The notes: generated by a model from the sequence alone, not told the origin. Numbered from the stretch's first letter, positions 1 to 8,881 are shown. The stretch: 51,635 nt of DNA from an uncultured Dysgonomonas sp. (GCA_937995835.1 CALKIV010000057.1:1-51635), one strand, 5' to 3'. Program-made: numbers and translations.

Positions 1-865
1 AAAGTCTCGCAACTAAGAACACTCCGGCAACAACCATCGTTGCGGCGTGGATTAGCGCAGAAGCAGGAGTTGGGCCTTCCATCGCATCAGGCAACCAAAT
101 GTGGAAAGGCATCATTGCCGATTTACCCACACCACCCATAAAGATGAGTAACAGTGCCAATGTACCTAGAGACAAGCCCATGAAAGACATCCCTTGCATG
201 GTGTTCACAAAGGATCCTTCGTTTCCGTTGATAACAGAAAATTCGAAAGAGTTTGAGAAGTATGATATTAATAGAATTCCTACAAGGAAGAAGAAGTCAG
301 CAAATCGAGTGACAATAAACGCTTTTTTAGAAGCTGCCACTGCCGATGGCTTAACATAATAGAAGCTGATCAACAAGTAAGAAGACACCCCTACAAGCTC
401 CCAGAATACATACATTTGGAAGATGTTGGTTGCCACTACAAGCCCTAACATCGAAAAGCTGAACAGAGAAAGGAATGCATAATAGCGTTCGAATCCTTTT
501 TCTCCTTTCATATAACCTAAACTGTAGATGTGTACCATCAAAGACACTGTAGTGATCACCACAAGCATCATTACAGAAATAGGGTCTAGGAACATTCCTA
601 GTTTGATCTGCAAACTATCAGTAAACTCTAACCAAGATTGATTAAAAACATATACTCCTTTGAAAGCTTCGTTAGCTGCTTTGCCAATACCAAAGAAATA
701 TTGGTATGCCGTAAGATACGACAACAGGGTCATCGCTCCTAGTGATAATGTTCCTAGAGTTCCGGCAAGCATAGGTTTCATATATTTTCCACCTAGCCCC
801 AATATCAAGAACATTACTAACGGTAGGGCAAGTATAAGAATTGAATAATTAAAAGCACTTTCCAT
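1..865 (-). CDS. nuoL: NADH-quinone oxidoreductase subunit L, NuoL (partial, C-terminus off the left edge)
   Basis: Antiporter-like proton-pumping membrane subunit of respiratory complex I. The reading frame opens with ATG at 863-865 and stays open to base 1, giving about 288 residues of a protein that is normally over 600. The translation is a run of hydrophobic helices. It includes the family pattern FQMYVFWELVGVSSYLLI and, near the window edge, LPDAMEGPTPASALIHAATM, which is diagnostic for NuoL. It follows nuoK after 20 bp in the same operon. nuoM and nuoN would be expected beyond the left edge. The identity is very secure; the only limit is the truncation. Confidence 0.96.
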   Translation of the reverse strand, partial: MESAFNYSILILALPLVMFLILGLGGKYMKPMLAGTLGTLSLGAMTLLSYLTAYQYFFGIGKAANEAFKGVYVFNQSWLEFTDSLQIKLGMFLDPISVMMLVVITTVSLMVHIYSLGYMKGEKGFERYYAFLSLFSFSMLGLVVATNIFQMYVFWELVGVSSYLLISFYYVKPSAVAASKKAFIVTRFADFFFLVGILLISYFSNSFEFSVINGNEGSFVNTMQGMSFMGLSLGTLALLLIFMGGVGKSAMMPFHIWLPDAMEGPTPASALIHAATMVVAGVFLVARL

Positions 866-885
866 ATCTTGTTTTCCTTTTCGTC

Positions 886-1230
886 TTAGTGTTTCATTGT
901 TGTTATGTTTTCATCAACATAGATGCTCTTCACATTGCGGAAGATGTTGATGATGATCGCTATGGCCACTGCCGTTTCTGCTGCTGCAATACCGATGGCA
1001 AAAAGAGTAAAAAAGAACCCTTCTAACTGCTCAGGATAGAGGTAGCGATTAAAAATCACAAAGTTGATATCTGCCGCATTCAGCATCAGCTCCACGGAGA
1101 TAAGAACCATCAGCATGTTCTTACGAGACAAAAACCCATAGATGCCGCAGAAGAACATTACTGTACTCACGACTAGATAAAACTCCATAGGGATTGGCCC
1201 TTCTAAAAATTCTATAATAAGATCAAACAT
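886..1230 (-). CDS. nuoK: NADH-quinone oxidoreductase subunit K, NuoK
   Basis: Small three-helix membrane subunit of the complex I proton-pumping arm. The conserved segment RKNMLMVLISVELMLNAADI carries the intramembrane glutamate, and a second Glu sits in GIAAAETAVAIAI. From the first ATG the protein is 114 residues. An internal ATG at 1186-1188 (MEFYLVV) would give 100 residues, the usual NuoK length. I keep the longer form because the residues just before it (PIPMEFY) look like family N-termini, but the start is uncertain. It lies 20 bp upstream of nuoL and is separated from nuoJ by an unusually long 154-bp gap. Confidence 0.95.
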   Translation of the reverse strand: MFDLIIEFLEGPIPMEFYLVVSTVMFFCGIYGFLSRKNMLMVLISVELMLNAADINFVIFNRYLYPEQLEGFFFTLFAIGIAAAETAVAIAIIINIFRNVKSIYVDENITTMKH

Positions 1231-1384
1231 AGTTTATTCTATTCCCTATTATTAATTATAATTTATTTTTCTTCTTTACAGTATGTACAAACTATCACCC
1301 TCTCTTCTTTTTACAATCTCCGACAGAGACTCGAGATTATGAATGCTAGTCAACAAATACCTCTTTGTTAGTTCTTAGAATATA

Positions 1385-1921
1385 TTATTCCTCTTCTATT
1401 TCTTCTCCCTTAGCGTTCTTGTCTTTGGCTGCAATCATCAGACCTCCAATGATACAAGCTAACAACAACAAGCTAATAGCTTCGAATGGCAACATGAATT
1501 GATATTTGCCTGTACCCATTAGCGTCATCCCCACCTCTTTCATATCCAGTTCTGGTTGGGCAATATAAGTGTATATTCTCTTAGCTCCGTTGAAAATCAG
1601 ATGTCCACAAATGGCGATACCTGAAAGTGCAACTAGCCCTGCGATAATCATTCGCTGTGGCTTTTCATATTTTACACCCTCTCCTGGTCGATTGGTCAGC
1701 AAAATGGCGAAAATAAATAGCACCATTACACCTCCTGCATATACAGCTATCTGAACAGCCATCAAGAAGTGATAGTCTAACATTAAATAAAGACCAGCTG
1801 TGCCTAACAATACGAAAAGCAAAAATACTGCTGAACGTATAATCTTTTGAGTGACCACTGCCATCATTGATGAAAACATGATGAGCGCTGCTAATACATA
1901 AAATATAATTTGTTCTCCCAT
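1385..1921 (-). CDS. nuoJ: NADH-quinone oxidoreductase subunit J, NuoJ
   Basis: Membrane subunit of complex I, 178 residues with about five hydrophobic helices, in line with the family. The segment AVQIAVYAGGVMVLFIFAIL is the typical NuoJ helix containing a pi-bulge Tyr-Ala-Gly-Gly. The C-terminus is charged (KDKNAKGEEIEEE) and presumably cytoplasmic. It begins 25 bp after nuoI ends. Operon position I-J-K-L matches the standard order, so the assignment rests on both sequence and context. Confidence 0.95.
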   Translation of the reverse strand: MGEQIIFYVLAALIMFSSMMAVVTQKIIRSAVFLLFVLLGTAGLYLMLDYHFLMAVQIAVYAGGVMVLFIFAILLTNRPGEGVKYEKPQRMIIAGLVALSGIAICGHLIFNGAKRIYTYIAQPELDMKEVGMTLMGTGKYQFMLPFEAISLLLLACIIGGLMIAAKDKNAKGEEIEEE

Positions 1922-1946
1922 AATCTAATGATTATCGTAATCTGAT

Positions 1947-2492
1947 TTATTCTTTGTCTTTATTTTCTTCTGGTTTTGCTTCACTCTTTTCTACTGGCTT
2001 AGCAGGAGCTGCTGCCTTAGGAGCTACTTTCTTTTCTCTCAACTTCGAACCTTCTGCATTCAATGTCTTCACCAATTTCTTACGAGTGTATATTGCATTC
2101 TCGAAATTGTTTGAAAATTGGATAGCATCCGATGGACAAGTCAACACACAAAGATTACAGAATGTGCACATTCCTAAATCGTAGTGATAGGTATTGAGCA
2201 CTCTCTTTTTCTTTCCATCTTCTTGCACCACCATATCTGATATCACATTGATTGTTCCATTAGGACAATTCATCTGACAGATACCACAAGCAGTACAAGC
2301 ATGCTCATTATTCTCATCGTGAGGCATTGTCAATTCTGCTCTGAAACGATCAGATATGACAAGTGTATCTCTGTTTTCAGGATATTGTTGTGTTATTTTT
2401 TTAGTAAATAACTCTTTCAATGTCACCCTCATCCCTGTGAGTAGCGACCATATCCCTTTAAATAACCCTGAAAAATATTTTCCTACAGTCAT
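1947..2492 (-). CDS. nuoI: NADH-quinone oxidoreductase subunit I, NuoI (2x[4Fe-4S])
   Basis: Peripheral-arm ferredoxin subunit that relays electrons towards NuoB through clusters N6a/N6b. Two classic motifs are visible: C66-x2-C69-x2-C72-x3-C76 (CTACGICQMNCP) and C109-x2-C112-x2-C115-x3-C119 (CTFCNLCVLTCP). An amphipathic N-terminal segment fits membrane association. Residues from about 151 to 181 form a Lys/Ala/Pro/Glu-rich tail that looks disordered and goes beyond the ferredoxin fold. Total length is 181 residues. nuoH lies 18 bp upstream and nuoJ 25 bp downstream. Confidence 0.96.
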   Translation of the reverse strand: MTVGKYFSGLFKGIWSLLTGMRVTLKELFTKKITQQYPENRDTLVISDRFRAELTMPHDENNEHACTACGICQMNCPNGTINVISDMVVQEDGKKKRVLNTYHYDLGMCTFCNLCVLTCPSDAIQFSNNFENAIYTRKKLVKTLNAEGSKLREKKVAPKAAAPAKPVEKSEAKPEENKDKE

Positions 2493-2510
2493 TATATTCT
2501 TTACTACTTA

Positions 2511-3647
2511 TTAAAATAGATTAGCTATACGATTAAAAATATCTACTGATGTCAACCCAAACACAACAAGGAACACCATCAGCACGAGGTTTGCCATATT
2601 GATTGGTAACAGATATTTCCACTCAAGATTCAATAGTTGGTCGATACGCAAGCGAGGGAATGTCCATCTTACCCACAAGCTCAACAACACTAACAGTCCA
2701 GCCTTTCCGAAGAACCACACATAAGAAGGAATGTACCACATGATATCGTTGAAACCGTCCCATCCTTTAATCTGCAATGGAAGATAGCCTCCAAGGAACA
2801 CTGTTGCCCCAATGGCTGCTACGATAAACATATTTAGGTATTCTGCCAAATAGAAGAATCCGAATTGCAATCCTGAATATTCTGTATGGTAACCTGCTGT
2901 CAATTCCGATTCTGCTTCCGGCAAGTCAAAAGGACCACGATTGGTCTCAGCATGTCCAGAAATCAGATAGATGATGAATGCAATGAGTGCCGAAATATGT
3001 CCGTTAAATAGGTTCCAGCAATAGGTTTGGCTTTCGATAATTCCTGAAAAGCTCATTGTTCCTGACAGGATAACCACTGTCATCAGAGCAAAAGCAGTAG
3101 ACAGCTCATAGCTGATAAACTGTGCCCCGCTTCGCATGGCTCCAATCATGGAGTATTTATTATTACTTGACCACCCTGCTAGCAATACGCCAATGATACC
3201 CAAAGATGATACTGCAGCAAAATAGAATACGCCGATATTGAAATCTACTACGTTCAATCCTAGTCCGAATGGAATAACACCAAAGGCCAGCATAGAAGAT
3301 ACAATCATGAAGAATGGTGCAAGATAGAACAAGAACTTGTCCACATTATTGATCAGAATGATTTCCTTGATCAATATCTTGAGCATATCTGCAATACTCT
3401 GGATGGATCCAAAAATCCCAACTCTGTTAGGGCCTATACGAGCCTGAAAAAATGCTGTGATTTTACGTTCAACATAGATTAAGATCAAAGCCAGAACAGC
3501 ATACAATGTCAAAAGAGCAACTCCAATGAGCACAAACTCGATCAACAATACCCCCCATTCGGGCATACCAGTCCCTCTAAGGGTTTGATCTATCCAAGCT
3601 GTTAGGTTCGATAGCTCGTAAATTTTTGGTGAAATATTTAACAACAT
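2511..3647 (-). CDS. nuoH: NADH-quinone oxidoreductase subunit H, NuoH
   Basis: Membrane subunit of complex I that links the peripheral arm to the pump and forms part of the quinone site. It has 378 residues and eight or so hydrophobic helices. Family landmarks are ERKITAFFQARIGPNRVG, with the conserved Glu-Arg and GPNRVG loop, and the acidic loop GPFDLPEAESELTAGYHTEY that faces the quinone chamber. It directly follows nuoCD in the operon (43-bp gap). The genes for NuoE, F and G, which in other phyla sit between nuoD and nuoH, are absent here. Confidence 0.97.
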   Translation of the reverse strand: MLLNISPKIYELSNLTAWIDQTLRGTGMPEWGVLLIEFVLIGVALLTLYAVLALILIYVERKITAFFQARIGPNRVGIFGSIQSIADMLKILIKEIILINNVDKFLFYLAPFFMIVSSMLAFGVIPFGLGLNVVDFNIGVFYFAAVSSLGIIGVLLAGWSSNNKYSMIGAMRSGAQFISYELSTAFALMTVVILSGTMSFSGIIESQTYCWNLFNGHISALIAFIIYLISGHAETNRGPFDLPEAESELTAGYHTEYSGLQFGFFYLAEYLNMFIVAAIGATVFLGGYLPLQIKGWDGFNDIMWYIPSYVWFFGKAGLLVLLSLWVRWTFPRLRIDQLLNLEWKYLLPINMANLVLMVFLVVFGLTSVDIFNRIANLF

Positions 3648-3690
3648 ATATTTCTTATCTTGATATAATAAAATAATCTAAATCTTTTTC

Positions 3691-5328
3691 TTAACGGTCA
3701 ATATCAGGAATCACATAGTCCATCGATCCTCCAATGGCAATAAAGTCTGAAACTTTTTCTCCCTTACAGATCAAAGGCATCACAGACACTGCTGTATAAG
3801 ATGGTGAACGGAATTTTAAGCGATAAGGAGATTTGTCTCCTTTGCTATTGATGTAAACGCCAAACTCTCCACGTGCAGCTTCCACTCTTTGATAGTATTC
3901 CCCTTCGGGTAGCTTAATGATTGCCTTAGTCTTGGCAAGGAAGTCTCCCTCAGGGATATTATCAATTAGTTGCTCTATTATTTTCAGTGATTCTTCTATT
4001 TCATCCAAACGGTTTAGATAGCGAGCATAAGCATCGCACTCGTGACGAATGATTTCAGTAAACTCCACCTTGTCATAAAGTGCATAAGGCGCATGTTTAC
4101 GAATATCGCACGACCATCCTGAACCTCTACCTGCAGGTCCATTCACTCCATAAGAGATAGAATCTTCTAACGAAAGCATTCCGTGCCCGATCATTCTATC
4201 GCGGGTAATGATGTTGCCTGTCATCAGTTTGTTGTATTGCACTAAACGCTCACGCATTTCAACAATAAAACTCTTAACGTCTTTTTGGAAGTCTGGATAG
4301 ATGTCGAACATCACTCCCCCAATCACATTGTAGTTGATGATCAAACGTCCACCTGATGTTTTCTCGAAAATATCTAAAACCAATTCACGCTCACGCATCC
4401 CATAGATGAATGCTGTGGTAGCACCTAAGTCCATACACATAGTAGCCCATGCCACAAGGTGAGAGTCAATACGGTTCAACTCGTCCATAATGGTACGGAC
4501 ATATTGAGCTCTTTCCGGAACTTCTATCTGTGCAGCCTTTTCAACACACAAACATAGTGCATGACGATTGATATTAGCTGAAAGATAATCTAGACGGTCG
4601 GTCAAATGGAGCATTTGCGGATAGGTCATCGCTTCGGACATCTTTTCGATTCCTCGGTGAATATATCCACTATGTACATCTATTTTGTTTACAATCTCCC
4701 CATCCAAAGCTACACGGAAGTGCATTACTCCGTGAGTAGAGGGGTGCTGTGGTCCGATGTTGATAATATAAGCATCGTCTGCAAATATCTTTGTACATCC
4801 TTCTGCCAACGAACCATCAGGTCTCTCCTTGATATAAGGAGCGATATCTTTGATTTCTTTACTAGTTGTTTTTACGGGATTGATTACGGGATTTGCATCG
4901 TAATCTTTTCTTTGTGGAAAGCCTATCCAGTCGTCGTTTAGCAAGAAGCGACGCATGTCCGGATTATTAATAAAACGTATACCCATCATGGCATACACTT
5001 CACGCTCGTTGAGTTGAGCCGTCTCCCACATATCAGTCACAGTATACAACAGAGGATTTTCTCTGTCGGCTGTTCCTGTTTTCAATATTAGTTCTTTAGA
5101 CAAATCGGAAGATGGAGTCAGTAGGTAAATCACACCCAACTTATCTCCCCAATCCATTCCTGTTAGCATTGCTAAATAATCGAAAGGCATTGCCTTATTG
5201 TAGCGCACTGCCTTAGCTACATCACGCAGTTTATTAGGCTCTACGGTTACGGTCAGCTTATCTCCTTCTTCGATTATTGCTTCGGGAACAGCTTCTAATA
5301 TAATCTTTTTGATATTTTCCATCGACAT
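3691..5328 (-). CDS. nuoCD: NADH-quinone oxidoreductase fused subunits C and D, NuoCD
   Basis: Fusion of the 30-kDa (NuoC) and 49-kDa (NuoD) subunits of complex I, 545 residues. Residues up to about 150 are the NuoC domain (LAMLTGMDWGDKLGVIYLL; YDANPVINPVK near its end). After a short linker the NuoD domain starts around INIGPQHPSTHGVMH, with the quinone-site His motif, followed by SGYIHRGIEKM and RLDYLSANIN. Fusion of C and D is known in several groups including Bacteroidota. The gene sits 20 bp after nuoB and 43 bp before nuoH. Confidence 0.97.
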   Translation of the reverse strand: MSMENIKKIILEAVPEAIIEEGDKLTVTVEPNKLRDVAKAVRYNKAMPFDYLAMLTGMDWGDKLGVIYLLTPSSDLSKELILKTGTADRENPLLYTVTDMWETAQLNEREVYAMMGIRFINNPDMRRFLLNDDWIGFPQRKDYDANPVINPVKTTSKEIKDIAPYIKERPDGSLAEGCTKIFADDAYIINIGPQHPSTHGVMHFRVALDGEIVNKIDVHSGYIHRGIEKMSEAMTYPQMLHLTDRLDYLSANINRHALCLCVEKAAQIEVPERAQYVRTIMDELNRIDSHLVAWATMCMDLGATTAFIYGMRERELVLDIFEKTSGGRLIINYNVIGGVMFDIYPDFQKDVKSFIVEMRERLVQYNKLMTGNIITRDRMIGHGMLSLEDSISYGVNGPAGRGSGWSCDIRKHAPYALYDKVEFTEIIRHECDAYARYLNRLDEIEESLKIIEQLIDNIPEGDFLAKTKAIIKLPEGEYYQRVEAARGEFGVYINSKGDKSPYRLKFRSPSYTAVSVMPLICKGEKVSDFIAIGGSMDYVIPDIDR

Positions 5329-5348
5329 ATTCTATCTAAAGTCTGATC

Positions 5349-5978
5349 TTATTTTTCTATATCCTTACTTTCTTGACTCTTTCCCTTTCGGATATTTTTA
5401 AAGAAGAATCTCTCTACTTTAATCTTACGTTGCAGTTGCATCAATCCATAGAACAAGGCTTCTGGACGAGGAGGACAACCTGGCACATAAACATCCACCG
5501 GAATGATTTCGTCTACTCCTTTCACAACATGATATGAATCAACGAAAGGACCTCCTGAAATAGCACAACTACCCATTGCCACTACATATTTAGGTTCAGC
5601 CATTTGGTCGTACACACGTTTTAATAGTGGTGCCATTTTGTGAACAATAGTTCCAGCAACCACCATACAGTCTGCCTGACGTGGACTATTACGCGTCACC
5701 TCCATACCAAAACGAGCCAAGTCATATTTTGCTGCTGCTGATGCCATGAATTCGATCCCACAGCAACTGGTAGCAAAAGCCAAAGGCCAAACAGAGTTCG
5801 ATCGTCCCCAGTTGATCAAGTCATCCAACTTGCCAACTACACAAGGTACGCCTCCTTCGTTCAGCTCTTGCACATATTGCTCTAAATATTCTGTATCTTG
5901 AAATTCCTCGTTGGGAATTCCCTTGATGTATATGTTTTTTATTTTCTTTATTTCCATTCCAATGCTCCTTTTCTCCAA
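5349..5978 (-). CDS. nuoB: NADH-quinone oxidoreductase subunit B, NuoB
   Basis: Carries the terminal [4Fe-4S] cluster N2 next to the quinone site. The four ligands are visible as the adjacent pair C72-C73 (ATSCCGIEFM), C138 (GSCA) and C168 (PGCPPRPEALFYGL). Length is 209 residues. From the first ATG it overlaps nuoA by 31 bp. A second ATG at residue 8 (5955-5957, MEIKKIKN) would reduce this to 10 bp and is a credible alternative. The overlap suggests translational coupling with nuoA. Identity is secure. Confidence 0.96.
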   Translation of the reverse strand: MEKRSIGMEIKKIKNIYIKGIPNEEFQDTEYLEQYVQELNEGGVPCVVGKLDDLINWGRSNSVWPLAFATSCCGIEFMASAAAKYDLARFGMEVTRNSPRQADCMVVAGTIVHKMAPLLKRVYDQMAEPKYVVAMGSCAISGGPFVDSYHVVKGVDEIIPVDVYVPGCPPRPEALFYGLMQLQRKIKVERFFFKNIRKGKSQESKDIEK

Positions 5979-6301
5979 GCGTAGGCCAAACCTAAACCAA
6001 GAATTGCTAAAAAGAATAAAATACTAACTAAGCCCGGCATACCTAGCTCTCTAACCACATTTGCCCAAGGATAGAGGAAAATAGCCTCCACATCGAACAT
6101 CAGATAGAGAATAGCATACAAGTAATACCCTACTTTAAATTGCATCCAAGATGTGCCATGCGTAGGAACCCCACACTCGTATGGCTCTCCTTTTTGCGCA
6201 TTGAAAGAACTAGGCGATAGCAATAGAGCCATACCGAGTCCGGCACCGACTAATACTAACCCAGTAAACAGCACAACTAAAAAAAGCGCAGAAGCTGTCA
6301 T
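5948..6301 (-). CDS. nuoA: NADH-quinone oxidoreductase subunit A, NuoA
   Basis: Small three-helix membrane subunit of complex I and the first gene of the operon. The family pattern is clear: KGEPYECGVPTHGTSW with the conserved Cys-Gly loop, then FKVGYYLYAILYLMFDVEAI and FLYPWA. Length is 117 residues, which is normal. A good Bacteroidetes-type promoter lies about 90 bp upstream (6389-6419). The gene overlaps nuoB at its 3' end. Confidence 0.96.
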   Translation of the reverse strand: MTASALFLVVLFTGLVLVGAGLGMALLLSPSSFNAQKGEPYECGVPTHGTSWMQFKVGYYLYAILYLMFDVEAIFLYPWANVVRELGMPGLVSILFFLAILGLGLAYAWRKGALEWK

Positions 6302-6388
6302 ATCTATACTTTAAGTGTTTTAATTTATATCTCTCTGTCTTGCTGATGATTAACAGAATCGATCAGCGATAGTTGAAAACAATGGCTA

Positions 6389-6419
6389 CAAAATTAAGAT
6401 TTTATTTATCAAACACAAA
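6389..6419 (-). promoter_or_regulatory. Promoter of the nuo operon
   Basis: Read on the minus strand, TTTG (6419-6416), 19 bp, then TAATTTTG (6396-6389). This matches the Bacteroidetes vegetative pattern TTTG-N19-TAnnTTTG exactly. Transcription should start near 6382, leaving a leader of about 80 nt before nuoA. The match is seen in the sequence; promoter activity is inferred. Confidence 0.72.
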
Positions 6420-6439
6420 CATTTATCCTATCGAAATGT

Positions 6440-6483
6440 CTGTTTTGATAAGTGGACATTACAAAAAAATGATATCAAAACAG
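6440..6483. repeat. 11-bp inverted repeat upstream of the nuo promoter
   Basis: Arms ctgttttgata (6440-6450) and tatcaaaacag (6473-6483) are perfect inverted copies with 22 bp between them. A partly nested second pair, aatgtc (6435-6440) and gacatt (6455-6460), overlaps the left arm. The element ends 21 bp upstream of the nuo -33 box and lies about 90 bp after the stop of the preceding glycosyltransferase gene. It could be a regulator site for nuo or a hairpin at the end of the glycosyltransferase transcript. There is no clear U-tract. Confidence 0.5.
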
Positions 6484-6573
6484 TTCTTAACAGCCCAAAA
6501 TAAACAAAGTGTCAGTTTCGATGTCGTTACATTTATTCGTCACAACATCTATTTTGATCGAAAATCAATTTAT

Positions 6574-7503
6574 CTACTTGCTTTCTTCCTTGATTATATA
6601 CAATGGGCGTTGCTTTGTTTCCAGATATGTCTTAGAGAGGTATTGTCCTAGAATACCTATACAGAACAACTGTATGCCCCCAATAAAAAATATCACACAA
6701 ATAGTTGAAGCATAACCTTGCACATCCTCTCCAAAAACAATTGTTTTGAAAATAATGAAACAAATCATGACAAAAGCTACAAAACAGAATAGGATACCAA
6801 ACAATGATGCCATATGCAGAGGGCGAGTAGAGAACGCAATAATCCCTTCTAACGAATATAGAAAAAGCCCCCAGAAAGACCACTTGGTTTTTCCAGCTAC
6901 ACGCTCTACATTTTCGTACGAGATCCACTTCGTATTAAAACCAACCCAACCGAAAATCCCTTTAGAAAACCGATTATACTCACCAACATCAAGAATAGCT
7001 TGCACCATCTGGCGAGTCATCAGTCTGAAATCTCGCGCCCCGTCTACAATCTCCGTGTTAGAAATCTTATTGACTAGTTGATAAAACTTTTTTGCAAAAA
7101 ATGACCTGATCGGAGGCTCCCCTTTGCGATTCATTCGTCTTGTTGCCACACAATCACAATCTTCATTTTTCAGTGTGCTATACATTTCCTCCAAAAGGAA
7201 AGGGGGGTCTTGCAGATCCGCATCCATCAATGCAATATAATCGCCAGAGGCTTTTTTTAACCCTGCATAGATAGCGGCTTCTTTCCCGAAGTTTCTAGAA
7301 AAAGAGAGAAAGCATACTCGCTCATCTTTTGCTCTCAACTCCCTAAGTATCTGAAGTGTTTTATCTTTAGACCCATCGTTTACAAAGATGAATTCAAAGC
7401 TTTGCATAGACATTACTTCTGAAACCGTCTTCAACTCCTCATATAAATAAGGTAAAGAGTCTTCTTCGTTATAACATGGAATGATTAACGATATTTTATC
7501 CAT
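6574..7503 (-). CDS. Family 2 glycosyltransferase with C-terminal membrane helices (DPM1/GtrB-like)
   Basis: Probably transfers a sugar from a nucleotide sugar to a polyprenyl phosphate at the inner membrane. The N-terminal GT-A domain starts with ISLIIPCYNEEDSLPYLYEE, then VNDGSKDKT, and the metal-binding motif DADLQDPP. Two hydrophobic helices follow near residues 230-290 (SLFGILFCFVAFVMICFIIF; FIGGIQLFCIGILGQYL), the layout of GtrB and YkoT-type enzymes. The length of 309 residues is typical. It stands alone, 162 bp after mutY and 272 bp before nuoA. The substrate cannot be read from sequence. Confidence 0.88.
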   Translation of the reverse strand: MDKISLIIPCYNEEDSLPYLYEELKTVSEVMSMQSFEFIFVNDGSKDKTLQILRELRAKDERVCFLSFSRNFGKEAAIYAGLKKASGDYIALMDADLQDPPFLLEEMYSTLKNEDCDCVATRRMNRKGEPPIRSFFAKKFYQLVNKISNTEIVDGARDFRLMTRQMVQAILDVGEYNRFSKGIFGWVGFNTKWISYENVERVAGKTKWSFWGLFLYSLEGIIAFSTRPLHMASLFGILFCFVAFVMICFIIFKTIVFGEDVQGYASTICVIFFIGGIQLFCIGILGQYLSKTYLETKQRPLYIIKEESK

Positions 7504-7665
7504 TATTCAATTAGTTTTCTTCAGTTTTGCGATTCTTCGTATTTTTCAACAGGCATTTTCTTCTAATGATAACACAACCAAAAAAGTTTATTATTCATAC
7601 AACTTCTTTCTTTTTCACAAGATCCTTACATTGCTATCCTGCAAATGTATTATAAACTTTGGACT

Positions 7666-8736
7666 TCAGCCTTCTAATAAATATTTTTCTGTCAACCTCG
7701 ACACGCCATACTCATCCAAGTCAGCAGCCTCTACTTTTAGATACTCACTGTCATCAAACAGATCAACCTCCAATTGGTAGAAGCTGGCATAGATCACCTG
7801 ATGCGACAACACGTGTTTACATTCTTTCGATTTTGTCAGCTGCACATGCTCTGCCTTCTTTAGCAATCTTTGATAAGCCTCTAACTTCATCAACTCCTCG
7901 AAGGTCATTTTGTGTTCAGTTTCTATCAACGGGAATTCATACAAACCTTTCCAAATATCACTACCTTCGCGTCTTTTCAAAAAAGCAGTATCCCCCACCC
8001 GAACATCCAAGTAGTTAAAGAAACGATCTCTTGCCGCCACCTTACCTTTTTTTTGAGGCAGCACCTCCACCAAACCTTTATTATATGCAAAACACTGATC
8101 CGAAAATGGACACCTTTCGCAGTCAGGAGATTTAGGCACACACTGCAATGAACCAAAATCCATGATGGCTTGGTTATAAACAGAGGGGAGCTCTTGATCA
8201 ATTAACTCATTTGCCAAGATGATGAAAATTTTCTTCCCTACACCAGTATCAATATACTCATCTACTCCGAAAACTCGAGACAGCACCCTGAACACATTAC
8301 CATCAACCGTTGCATACACCTTATTATATGCAAATGACATAATAGCCGCAGCAGTATAGTCACCCACACCCTTCAACTTCAACACCTCTTTATACTCAGT
8401 GGGAAATTGCCCATTACACTCTGACACGATATACTTCGCTGCAGCATGCAAGTTCCGAGCCCTACTATAATAACCTAAGCCCTGCCACAACTTGAGCACC
8501 TCGTCCTCTGAGGCTCTGGCAAGGTCCTCGATTTGCGGGAACGTTTTTACAAATTTTAAATAATATGGCATCCCCTGATCCACTCTGGTCTGTTGTAGAA
8601 TAATTTCAGACAGCCATATAAAGTAAGGATTTTGGGTTGATCGCCATGGTAAATTTCTTTTATTCAGATCATACCATTTCATCAACTTAGAACTGAAAGA
8701 AAAATCGGATTTGTATTTTTTTGTTAAATTATTCAC
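7666..8736 (-). CDS. mutY: A/G-specific adenine glycosylase, MutY
   Basis: Removes adenine mispaired with 8-oxoguanine in base-excision repair. The catalytic Glu is E44 in SEIILQQTRVDQ. The helix-hairpin-helix is LKGVGDYTAAAIMSFAYN, and the second catalytic region is TVDGNVFRVLSRVFG with its Asp. The [4Fe-4S] cluster motif C-x6-C-x2-C-x5-C is present (CVPKSPDCERCPFSDQC). From about residue 230 a NUDIX-like 8-oxoG recognition domain follows. Length 356 is normal. It is divergent from the HU gene, with 145 bp between them. Confidence 0.95.
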   Translation of the reverse strand: MNNLTKKYKSDFSFSSKLMKWYDLNKRNLPWRSTQNPYFIWLSEIILQQTRVDQGMPYYLKFVKTFPQIEDLARASEDEVLKLWQGLGYYSRARNLHAAAKYIVSECNGQFPTEYKEVLKLKGVGDYTAAAIMSFAYNKVYATVDGNVFRVLSRVFGVDEYIDTGVGKKIFIILANELIDQELPSVYNQAIMDFGSLQCVPKSPDCERCPFSDQCFAYNKGLVEVLPQKKGKVAARDRFFNYLDVRVGDTAFLKRREGSDIWKGLYEFPLIETEHKMTFEELMKLEAYQRLLKKAEHVQLTKSKECKHVLSHQVIYASFYQLEVDLFDDSEYLKVEAADLDEYGVSRLTEKYLLEG

Positions 8737-8828
8737 TGCAAAAAGATAAAATCTTCGCTATTTAGACGAAATTAACGGAAATTAATCAAAAAACATCAAG
8801 TATAGTTCAAAGGTAATTAAAAAAGCTA

Positions 8829-8836
8829 TATATTTG
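8829..8836 (+). promoter_or_regulatory. -7 box of the HU gene promoter
   Basis: TATATTTG fits TAnnTTTG exactly and lies 45 bp before the HU start codon. The matching -33 position (8806-8809, ttca) is only weakly like TTTG, so this is a half-supported promoter. Confidence 0.5.
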
Positions 8837-8881
8837 CAGTCCAAAAAATTATTGATTTGAACATTAAAAAATAAAGTAGAA

